The translations under genes and the position numbers were made by a program. Source: Ignavibacteria bacterium (GTDB taxonomy: Bacteria > Bacteroidota > Ignavibacteria > UBA10030 > SZUA-254). Taken from it: 64,000 bases of DNA. Of this stretch, positions 9,572 to 16,283 are shown piece after piece. The notes under the pieces are model-generated. The model did no database searches. It saw only the letters and a list, made by a program, of their open reading frames with translations, and had not been told where the DNA came from. The stretch spans positions 57,613 through 121,612 of the forward strand of contig JACOSY010000035.1 of assembly GCA_016178595.1 (NCBI GenBank), in the 5' to 3' direction. Position 1 is the first letter of the stretch. Every line of letters begins with the position of its first letter.

Positions 9572-10312
9572 ATGGCGAAACGCCAGCCAGATATCCGCAT
9601 TCACCGGCCGGTGGTGTGGGTGACGGGAGCCTCGCGAGGCATTGGCCGGGAAATTGCAAAGCAGTTTGCATCGATCGGCTGTCATGTCTGCGTTACCGGT
9701 CGAGATATGCCCTCCCTCAACTCCCTCGCAGGGAAAATGACGAATGATGGCGGCGTGGCTTCAGTCTTCAGCTGTGATGTTTCGAACGTGTCGTCGGTCC
9801 TCGGGACAGCCGAGCGTATCAGAAAGAAGATCGGTAACATTGATGTTCTCATCAACAACGCCGGGATTACTGTCTTCAAAAATTTTCTTGCCACCACGCT
9901 TGAGGAGTTCGACGACATTATCGATACCAATCTGCGCGGACAGATCGCATGCATCAAGGCTGTTCTTCCTCACATGGTTCGACGAAAGAAGGGATGGATC
10001 ATCAATGTTCTTTCCAATGCGGCGATCAAAACGTTTGAGGGTTCTGCCGCGTACACCGCAACCAAGGCGGGAATGTTGGGACTTGGAAAAGTATTGAGGG
10101 AAGAAATGGGCAGGCACAACGTCAAGGTCGTGAATGTCATCCCTGGGCCGACGGAGACGGAGATGTGGAGCAGATCAAGCAGAAAGAAATTCTCGAACCG
10201 GATGATGAGCGCAAAGAGTGTTGCTGAAGCCGTGCTCGCGGCGTACCGGATGCCGGATGATGTGGTAGTGGATCAAATGGTGATACGGCCAATACAGGGG
10301 GACATCGACTGA
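9572..10312 (+). CDS. Short-chain dehydrogenase/reductase, candidate sepiapterin-reductase-type enzyme
   Basis: Classical SDR of 246 residues. The cofactor motif TGASRGIG is near residues 19-26, then NNAG, a catalytic Ser in NVLSNAA, and Tyr/Lys in AYTATKAG. The Arg after TGAS favours NADPH. It starts two bases after the folE stop, so it belongs to the pterin operon. By position it may perform one reduction of 6-pyruvoyl-tetrahydropterin to tetrahydrobiopterin; SDR substrate cannot be read from sequence. Confidence 0.85.
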   Translation: MAKRQPDIRIHRPVVWVTGASRGIGREIAKQFASIGCHVCVTGRDMPSLNSLAGKMTNDGGVASVFSCDVSNVSSVLGTAERIRKKIGNIDVLINNAGITVFKNFLATTLEEFDDIIDTNLRGQIACIKAVLPHMVRRKKGWIINVLSNAAIKTFEGSAAYTATKAGMLGLGKVLREEMGRHNVKVVNVIPGPTETEMWSRSSRKKFSNRMMSAKSVAEAVLAAYRMPDDVVVDQMVIRPIQGDID

Positions 10313-10322
10313 GAAACGATCT

Positions 10323-11048
10323 ATGGATACGTTCAGCTTGAACAATAAAGTTGCAATTGTCACCGGCGCCGGACGAGGCATTGGTAGAGCAATTGCACTT
10401 GCGCTCGCTCAGAACGGAGCGGACGTTTGTGTTGCGGCTCGAAGCCAGAAAGAGATCGATGCAGTGGCATCGGACATCGAGCGCCTTGGCCGGAACGCAA
10501 TCGCCGTTCGTGCAGATGTCTCATTGGAATCAGAGATCAACAGGATGGTCTCGAGTGCCGTACAGAAGTTCGGAACCGTCGACATCCTCGTGAACAATGC
10601 AGGCATCGGACACTTTGCGAAAGTCGCGGAGATGACAACGGAAGATTTTGATTCCATGTGGGCTGTGAACATGCGCGGCGTCTTTCTCTGCTCGAGAGCC
10701 GTTCTTCCTTACATGATCAAACAAAATTCTGGAGACATTGTCAACATAGCGTCCCTCGCCGGAAGGAATGCCATCGTTGCAGGCGCCGGTTATTGTGCGA
10801 CGAAGTGGGCGCTCATCGGCTTCTCGCGAAGCTTGATGTTGGAAGTGAGAGAGAACAATATTCGCGTCATTACGCTTTGTCCCGGCTCGGTCGAGACGGC
10901 CTTTGGCGATCACGAAAAAACTCCTCGGAGTCCTGGCGTCATTCCAACAGCAAAAGATGTTGCACAGGTTGCCATCAATACGCTCTTGATGCCCCGCCAT
11001 GTCATGGTGAGCGAGGTGGATATCCGGCCGACGAATCCAAAAGGTTGA
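10323..11048 (+). CDS. Second short-chain dehydrogenase/reductase of the pterin operon
   Basis: Classical SDR of 241 residues with TGAGRGIG near the N-terminus, NNAG, a Ser in NIASLAG, the catalytic pair in YCATK, and CPGSVET after the active site. It begins ten bases after the previous SDR, to which it is clearly related, so the pair may be an old duplication. Together they would supply the two carbonyl reductions that finish tetrahydrobiopterin. A 3-oxoacyl-ACP reductase-like role is the default alternative. Confidence 0.83.
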   Translation: MDTFSLNNKVAIVTGAGRGIGRAIALALAQNGADVCVAARSQKEIDAVASDIERLGRNAIAVRADVSLESEINRMVSSAVQKFGTVDILVNNAGIGHFAKVAEMTTEDFDSMWAVNMRGVFLCSRAVLPYMIKQNSGDIVNIASLAGRNAIVAGAGYCATKWALIGFSRSLMLEVRENNIRVITLCPGSVETAFGDHEKTPRSPGVIPTAKDVAQVAINTLLMPRHVMVSEVDIRPTNPKG

Positions 11049-11132
11049 TTCCTTCCTATAAATTACTGAGCAATTTGATTGCGGCTTTCATCCGAATGAT
11101 GCAGCTGCACGTTACCCAACGACACCCGGTTT

Positions 11133-12119
11133 ATGGCAGAACGAAAGTACGCTAGGCTCATCCATCAGCATGTTCTCTTTCCCGGTCTTGAGCTTATTCG
11201 CATCATCCCACAAGACGGCGATCGATTCCCTTCGTACAGTGCGGGTCAATACATTGCTCTGAGCAGAGAAAACTGTCAGCTCACCAGGAAGATTGTTGAC
11301 GAATACGAAAACACACGTTACACGCCGGACATCGACGAATCCGGCAATCGCCGGCGTGGAAACGTTACACGTTCCTATTCCATCGCATCCGCTCCCTACG
11401 AGACAGAGCAATATCGTTATGTGGAGCTTTATGTGGCAATGGAAATGGTAGAGTTTGGTGAACGCGGCACGCTCTTGGAATCGCTCTTTCATCCCGATCC
11501 TGAGGCTGATGACAGACTCCATTACGCGGATGAAATCACCGGTGACTTCACGCTTGAGAAGCGTGCCTCCGGTTATTCAAATATCGTCATGGTTGGCACT
11601 GGAACCGGGCTGGCGCCATTTGCGTCGATGATCAAACAACTTCACTACGAGGCTGTTCAGGGTCGGAGCCGCTTCGCGAGCTATACGCTCTTCCACACGA
11701 ATCGAACATTTGAAGAGTTGGCATACCACGAAGAGTTCTTGGAGATCGAAGCAGCGCAGAAATTCGACTTCATCTATGTGCCGGCCGTCAGTCGCCCGAC
11801 GCAACGAGATTACGACGACGCTGACGTTGGCAGAGGTCGTCTGAACAATCTGCTGCGCTCGATTTTTGACATGTCATTGAAAGAGGAGGAAGATTGCAGA
11901 GCGGAAGTTGCGAATGGTGGAAATGTCCAAGCGGCCATGGCATTGCTTGGTAAGGTGATCGAGCCTGTACTGCCGAAGCACGTAACGAAGCAAATGCTTC
12001 TTGACCGGATGCATCCGGGTCGAACCGTGATCATGGCATGTGGGAATATTCAGATGATGGCGGATGTACAGTCAATCGCGGAAACAATCGGAATCCGATT
12101 TGAGAAGGAGGAGTGGTAA
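11133..12119 (+). CDS. Ferredoxin-NADP reductase-like flavoprotein (FAD/NAD-binding)
   Basis: The N-terminal half is an FAD-binding barrel with the RSYSIASAP motif (RxYS). The NAD(P)-binding half begins at VMVGTGTGLAPFASM, and the tail holds MACGNIQMM, the usual nucleotide-contact segment. The protein is 328 residues. It is a stand-alone reductase with no visible iron-sulfur or globin domain. It lies about 85 bases after the pterin genes on the same strand and might feed electrons to a redox partner such as a hydroxylase, which is inference from position only. Confidence 0.85.
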   Translation: MAERKYARLIHQHVLFPGLELIRIIPQDGDRFPSYSAGQYIALSRENCQLTRKIVDEYENTRYTPDIDESGNRRRGNVTRSYSIASAPYETEQYRYVELYVAMEMVEFGERGTLLESLFHPDPEADDRLHYADEITGDFTLEKRASGYSNIVMVGTGTGLAPFASMIKQLHYEAVQGRSRFASYTLFHTNRTFEELAYHEEFLEIEAAQKFDFIYVPAVSRPTQRDYDDADVGRGRLNNLLRSIFDMSLKEEEDCRAEVANGGNVQAAMALLGKVIEPVLPKHVTKQMLLDRMHPGRTVIMACGNIQMMADVQSIAETIGIRFEKEEW

Positions 12120-12232
12120 AAAAGAGTAAAACGTTTTTTCATTGTCTCATTGGTTCAGTGATTCATTGAACCGACCATAAGAAATTTGTTGCTCTCTGCT
12201 CTACGCTCTCAGCTTTTCAAACTGCAATTACA

Positions 12233-12478
12233 TCAGTTCTTCATCCCCAGATCCGCGTACAATTTCACGATGCAGTCTCGACAGAAGTAGAGGAGTTTGT
12301 AGTCGCCGATCTCGCGTAAGACAAGCTCCCCCTTGTCGAACTTCTTTCTACAAATCGAGCATTTTTCTTTGTTGAGATCAGCAGGATTACTCGTTTGCTT
12401 GCTCAGAAGACGCGATCCGCCGATCGCAATAATAACGAGAACGATGAGAAAAACAATCGCGAGGATGGTGACGGCCAT
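12233..12478 (-). CDS. Small membrane-anchored protein with two CxxC pairs
   Basis: 81 residues. One N-terminal transmembrane helix (ILAIVFLIVLVIIAI) is followed by a cytosolic or periplasmic part with CSICRKKF and CRDC, a likely zinc ribbon. It starts four bases after the stop of the methyltransferase gene on the same strand, so it is probably co-transcribed with it. No function is recognised. Confidence 0.7.
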   Translation of the reverse strand: MAVTILAIVFLIVLVIIAIGGSRLLSKQTSNPADLNKEKCSICRKKFDKGELVLREIGDYKLLYFCRDCIVKLYADLGMKN

Positions 12479-12481
12479 AGG

Positions 12482-13108
12482 TTAGAGTTTGATGCTGATG
12501 GAGACGCCGTCGCGCAAGGGAATGACGGTGCTGAACAGTTCCTTCGAGGAATAAATAAGCCGGTTGTAGGTGAGAATCCCCGCCGTGTCGGCATCGGGTT
12601 TGTGGTTGAGAACTTTCCCGCTCCACAGGACATTGTCGCTGATCAACAAGCCGCCTTTGCGGAGACGTGGCAGTGCTTTGCGGAATGCCTTGGGGTATTG
12701 ATGCTTGTCGATGTCGTTGAAGATGATATCGAACTGCCCCTCGAGGTCGTCAACAAGCTTTAACGCATCGCCGACAAGAAACGTGACCTTGTTCGCGATC
12801 TTCCCGCGTTGAAAATACGTTTGGGCATGCTGAGCATTGTCGGGATTTCCTTCCGTGCAAATAATTTCTCCGTCTTTTCCGATGGCTTTGGCGAACCAAT
12901 ATGCCGAGTAGCCGAAACCGGAACCAAGTTCCAGAATGCGCGTTGCCTGAGTAGTCTTCGCCAGAAGAAGGAGAAGTCGTCCGACGAGCGGGCCGACGAC
13001 CGGGAAGTTTCGTGCGAGCGCATATTCTTCCATATCACGGAGAACTTCATCGCGCTCAGGCGTGACGTTCAGGAGATATTCGACGATATGCGAATTGACA
13101 ATATCCAT
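12482..13108 (-). CDS. SAM-dependent O-methyltransferase, caffeoyl-CoA/catechol type
   Basis: 208 residues from the preferred ATG at 13108; the frame is open for 30 further codons upstream, but the conserved protein starts at MDIVNSHIVEYL. The SAM-binding motif ILELGSGFGYSAYWFA is followed by ICTEGNPDNA and the metal-site region FNDIDKHQYP, ending with LLISDNVLWSGKV. These are the signatures of class I metal-dependent O-methyltransferases (family 3). Asn in FND replaces the usual Asp of the FIDADK motif, a small oddity. The substrate is unknown. Confidence 0.88.
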   Translation of the reverse strand: MDIVNSHIVEYLLNVTPERDEVLRDMEEYALARNFPVVGPLVGRLLLLLAKTTQATRILELGSGFGYSAYWFAKAIGKDGEIICTEGNPDNAQHAQTYFQRGKIANKVTFLVGDALKLVDDLEGQFDIIFNDIDKHQYPKAFRKALPRLRKGGLLISDNVLWSGKVLNHKPDADTAGILTYNRLIYSSKELFSTVIPLRDGVSISIKL

Positions 13109-13255
13109 TGAAATAAATATAGGAAGAAACGCGCGAAAGTCAAAGGAAGTAGTTGAGTAGGAATTGCGGAGAGGATTAGTGCTATTTGTAATGTCCAAAA
13201 ATATTTCTTATCCTTTTACTCAATCCACGAACCTCGAACCTCAAACCTTTTACAC

Positions 13256-13804
13256 ATGAATCGCACAGACGCCCTGAATCTCCTGAAGGAGTACACAAAG
13301 AACGACGCACTTCTGAAGCACATGTACGCCGTCGAAGCGGCGATGAGAGCATACGCCCGGAAGTTCCGCGAAGACGAAGAGAAGTGGGGAATCATCGGGC
13401 TGCTGCATGACTTCGATTACGAGATGTATCCGGATGCGCCCGATCATCCCTTGAAGGGATCGGACATCCTGAAAGAGAAGGGATATCCTGACGATGTTCG
13501 TCGTGCAATTCTCGGTCATGCAATGTACACCGGCGTGCCGCGCGATACACGGATGGCAAAGGTGCTCTACGCGTGCGATGAGCTGTGCGGGTTCATCATG
13601 GCGTGTTCGCTCGTTCGTCCGAACAAGATTGCCGATCTCGAAGTATCGTCCGTGAAGAAAAAATTGAAGGACAAAGGGTTTGCGCGTAACGTGAACCGTG
13701 AGGACATCACGCAGGGATGCAGCGAGCTTGGGATTCCTGTCGATGAACACATCCGATTCGTTATCGATGCGATGCGATCGATTGCGCCGGAGTTGGGATT
13801 GTAG
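13256..13804 (+). CDS. HD-domain hydrolase
   Basis: 182 residues. KHMYAVEAAMRAYA starts the HD domain and GLLHDFDYE carries the His-Asp pair, followed by LGHAMYTGVPRD. This matches the HDIG-type phosphohydrolase group usually annotated as predicted HD hydrolases. Metal binding and phosphate-ester hydrolysis are expected; the substrate is unknown. It stands alone between a reverse-strand methyltransferase and a repeat-bearing spacer. Confidence 0.88.
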   Translation: MNRTDALNLLKEYTKNDALLKHMYAVEAAMRAYARKFREDEEKWGIIGLLHDFDYEMYPDAPDHPLKGSDILKEKGYPDDVRRAILGHAMYTGVPRDTRMAKVLYACDELCGFIMACSLVRPNKIADLEVSSVKKKLKDKGFARNVNREDITQGCSELGIPVDEHIRFVIDAMRSIAPELGL

Positions 13805-13873
13805 TTTACACTACTAGTAACGGTAAAACTAGTTTCCGTTTCGTTTGTTTTGGAACTCATCCCTCTCCCAATG

Positions 13874-13909
13874 CCCTCCCCCTTCTCTTTCGAAAGAGAA
13901 GGGGGAGGG
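13874..13909. repeat. Perfect 36-base palindrome, CCCTCCC...GGGAGGG type
   Basis: Two 18-base arms (13874-13891 and 13892-13909) are exact reverse complements with no loop, centred on TTTCGAAA. It resembles the CCCTCTCCC/GGGAGAGGG repeat that is found inside a coding region at 19986-20054. Lies in the gene-free stretch 13805-14092. Confidence 0.85.
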
Positions 13910-14092
13910 TGAAGGGTGGGGGTTGAGTTCGGCGTGAGTTCGCAAGCTGAAGCTCGCGTTGCAAATGCTGAGATGGATTCAGCAGGTACTGAAAGTTATA
14001 GGAACAATGAAAGCTGGAATAGCGAAACACGTATAAGGCAACAGAAAAGTTACTAAATCAAAGCTGCAATCAATCACTATCCGTGCAAAAAT

Positions 14093-14521
14093 ATGACGAA
14101 GGAAGGACCTGATTCAAAACGAGACTATGAAATCTATTTCTTGAATGCAACAAATAACACAATGTTTGCATACTGGAATGCGTTACTCACGATGAATGCC
14201 ATATTCATAGGCGTTTTCTCTGCTATCGCCTTATTCCTTTCAGATCGGATAGTATTCATCTATCTTCTGATCTTGCTTTGTTTGATCTCCTCAGCCTTGA
14301 TTATCATAAACTATCGTGAAACATTAGAGCATTATAGATTCCTTGGCAAACTCGACGAGAAGTCATTCTTACCAGAGCAATCGGCCAAATATCTTGATGA
14401 TGCTGCAACGAGTCACCAAAAGATTAAGAACCGTGAACACGCTGTAGTGGGCATTCTTATAGCACAGGGAATCCTTATTGTCATTCTTCTTGTCTTCAAA
14501 TATCTTGCCTCTAGAAGCTAG
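14093..14521 (+). CDS. Hypothetical membrane protein with three predicted helices
   Basis: 142 residues. Hydrophobic helices are visible near residues 27-48, 50-70 and 120-138, separated by a charged loop (ETLEHYRFLGKLDEKSF). The gene is more AT-rich than its neighbours, which may hint at recent acquisition. The two helices, soluble loop and final helix loosely resemble SLATT-type membrane proteins, but I cannot confirm this. It is preceded by 288 bases of repeat-bearing spacer. Confidence 0.65.
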   Translation: MTKEGPDSKRDYEIYFLNATNNTMFAYWNALLTMNAIFIGVFSAIALFLSDRIVFIYLLILLCLISSALIIINYRETLEHYRFLGKLDEKSFLPEQSAKYLDDAATSHQKIKNREHAVVGILIAQGILIVILLVFKYLASRS

Positions 14522-14606
14522 AAGGCTATAAATAAACTACAACAAGTGAAAATCTGAAGCGAATCCAAATTTTTACGCTCCTTCTCGCGTCGCAAAGCAC
14601 CAAAAT

Positions 14607-14634
14607 TTGACAATGTCCGCTATTCTTCTATCTT
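14607..14634 (+). promoter_or_regulatory. Promoter of the cysteine operon
   Basis: TTGACA (14607-14612, perfect -35), a 16-nt spacer and TATCTT (14629-14634). Transcription would start near 14641, about 22 bases before the leader-peptide ATG at 14663. Confidence 0.65.
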
Positions 14635-14662
14635 ACAAAGAGTGAGTAATAACAAATCCCTT

Positions 14663-14764
14663 ATGAAAAATTCGCTCCACATAGCATTACACAGAACAGA
14701 CGAGGTGACAACCGCATGCTGTTGTTGTACGATGCGTTCTCGCACTCTCTTCTGGCGGAAGTAG
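14663..14764 (+). CDS. Cysteine-rich leader peptide of a transcription attenuator
   Basis: A 33-codon frame from ATG 14663 to TAG 14762 encodes a peptide with the core TTACCCCTMRSR. The four consecutive Cys codons (TGC TGT TGT TGT, 14717-14728) sit about 60 bases before a rho-independent terminator, and a cysteine-synthase operon follows. This is the layout of amino-acid leader peptides such as TrpL: a ribosome short of charged tRNA-Cys would stall on the Cys run. There is no strong Shine-Dalgarno sequence, so translation is inferred from position, codon content and the downstream RNA structures. Confidence 0.75.
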   Translation: MKNSLHIALHRTDEVTTACCCCTMRSRTLFWRK

Positions 14765-14805
14765 TCGTTTAACCTTACGAAATTTTTTGAAAACCCTTCA
14801 CCAGA
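14751..14805 (+). promoter_or_regulatory. Predicted antiterminator of the cysteine attenuator
   Basis: TCTGG (14751-14755) can pair with CCAGA (14801-14805), and GAAG (14758-14761) with CTTC (14796-14799), with a small internal loop between. This pairing uses the 5' arm and loop of the terminator, so the two structures exclude each other. The segment 14751-14761 is at the very end of the leader frame: a ribosome reaching the stop codon would cover it (terminator forms), while one stalled on the Cys codons would leave it free (read-through). Confidence 0.6.
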
Positions 14806-14826
14806 CGTAGATGAAGGGTTTTTTAT
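14790..14826 (+). terminator. Attenuator terminator upstream of the cysteine operon
   Basis: An 11-bp stem, AAAACCCTTCA (14790-14800) with TGAAGGGTTTT (14812-14822), has an 11-base loop and runs into TTATTT. It lies 25 bases after the leader stop codon and 43 bases before the ATG of the synthase gene, so it can only regulate what follows. Confidence 0.85.
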
Positions 14827-14868
14827 TTGCAGGTCGTCATTATTATAATTCTTCTTCGAAGATATCAG

Positions 14869-15813
14869 ATGGAAACGATGCAAGAATACACTATCGAATC
14901 GCAGTTGCTCGATCGGCACTCTATTCTTTCGCAAATCGGGAATACGCCGCTCATCCGTGTCCGAAATATCGGATTGCATCCGGAAGGCGTCGAGATGTAT
15001 GCGAAGGCAGAGTGGCTGAATCCCGGCGGTTCGGTCAAAGATCGTCCGGCGTTGAATATGTTGATGGAGGCAGAGCGCAGCGGAGAATTGACACGAGAAA
15101 AAATAATCATCGACGCCACAAGCGGGAATACCGGCATCGCGTATGCATTGATAGCCACAACGATGGGATATCGACTTATGCTCGCTCTACCGGAGAATGC
15201 GAGCGAAGAGCGCAAGCGCATCCTCCGCACGTACGACGTCGACCTGATATTTACAAGTCCGTTGGAAGGAACCGACGGAGCCCAGCGCGTGGTGAAAGAG
15301 CTCGTGGCCGCACATCCGGAAAAGTACTATTATCCCGATCAGTACAACAATCCCGCGAATTGGCAATCACATTATAAAACGACTGCGCGTGAAATATGGA
15401 GTCAAACGGGAGGAAGAGTAACCCACTTTGTCGCCGGACTCGGAACCACCGGAACGTTCATCGGCACAACGCGACGCTTGAAGGAACTCAATCCATTTGT
15501 CCTGTGCATCTCGTTCGAGCCGGATTCACCCCTTCACGGTCTTGAAGGACTGAAGCACATGGAGACAGCCATCGTGCCGGGGATTTACGATGCAACGCTT
15601 GCGGATGATCATCTGCGTGTGTCAACGGAAGAGGCGTATGATATGGTTAGACGCCTCGCACGCGAAGAAGGGTTATTTGTCGGCATCTCGAGCGGTGCGG
15701 CGATGGCTACAGCGCTGCGTGTAGCGAGTGAGTTGCATTCCGGTGTTGTAGTCACGATATTCCCTGATGGGGGAGAGAAATACTTGAGTGATACCGTGTG
15801 GGAACGCGAATGA
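14869..15813 (+). CDS. cysM: Cysteine synthase, CysM type (O-phosphoserine or O-acetylserine sulfhydrylase)
   Basis: PLP enzyme that builds cysteine from an activated serine and sulfide or a protein thiocarboxylate. The Schiff-base lysine is residue 57 in NPGGSVKDRPA, and SGNTG (85-89) binds the substrate carboxylate. HFVAGLGTTGTFIGT is the phosphate-binding loop. The TTG at 14827 is in frame, but the ATG at 14869 avoids starting at the edge of the terminator. Its neighbours, a JAMM peptidase and a CysO-MoeZ fusion, are the partners of mycobacterial CysM, which uses O-phosphoserine and thiocarboxylated CysO. The residue that decides O-phosphoserine use cannot be settled here. Confidence 0.92.
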   Translation: METMQEYTIESQLLDRHSILSQIGNTPLIRVRNIGLHPEGVEMYAKAEWLNPGGSVKDRPALNMLMEAERSGELTREKIIIDATSGNTGIAYALIATTMGYRLMLALPENASEERKRILRTYDVDLIFTSPLEGTDGAQRVVKELVAAHPEKYYYPDQYNNPANWQSHYKTTAREIWSQTGGRVTHFVAGLGTTGTFIGTTRRLKELNPFVLCISFEPDSPLHGLEGLKHMETAIVPGIYDATLADDHLRVSTEEAYDMVRRLAREEGLFVGISSGAAMATALRVASELHSGVVVTIFPDGGEKYLSDTVWERE

Positions 15814-16283
15814 CCGATGATCGAAAGATAGTCGCTATCAGGGAGTCGCTGGTTCGCGAAATTGCCCTTCATGGCGAACAGACATTTCCCGAAGAATGCT
15901 GCGGTGCGATTCTCGGAACATATCTCGATGGAGAACGCTTTATCCGGAAACTCATGCCATTTCCAAACGAACAGGAAATCAATCGCGAGCGGCGATTCTT
16001 GATTACGCCGGAACAGTATCGTGAAGCAGAAAAACTTGCTCGTGCCGAAAAGCTCGACCTTCTCGGATTCTACCATTCACATCCGGATCATCCCGCTGTG
16101 CCATCGGAGTTCGACCGTGAGCACGCGTTTCCGTGGTTTCTCTACGTGATCGTGTCTATCATGCATGGAAAATCAGAGAAACTTATGGCTTGGGTACTGA
16201 CTGAAGACCGGGCTCGTTTTGTCGAGCAAGAGCTGCGAGCGGAGATGCAGAGTCCAATACCGCATAAGAAGGAGCATATATGA
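15810..16283 (+). CDS. mec: JAMM/MPN-type zinc metallopeptidase, Mec-like (CysO-cysteine peptidase)
   Basis: Expected to release cysteine from the C-terminus of the sulfur carrier CysO. JAMM motif residues are His89 and His91 (YHSHPDHPAVPSEFD), Ser99 and Asp102, with the upstream Glu in FPEECCG (residues 27-32). The 157-residue length fits single-domain bacterial JAMM proteins. A GTG at 15798 is in frame, but the ATG at 15810 overlaps the cysM stop as ATGA and is preferred. The next gene also starts by an ATGA overlap, so all three are translationally coupled. Confidence 0.88.
   Translation: MTDDRKIVAIRESLVREIALHGEQTFPEECCGAILGTYLDGERFIRKLMPFPNEQEINRERRFLITPEQYREAEKLARAEKLDLLGFYHSHPDHPAVPSEFDREHAFPWFLYVIVSIMHGKSEKLMAWVLTEDRARFVEQELRAEMQSPIPHKKEHI

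Noticed and set aside
14620..14979. Reverse-strand frame over the cysteine leader region
   Set aside because: No family match; the forward-strand promoter, leader peptide and terminator explain the region better.
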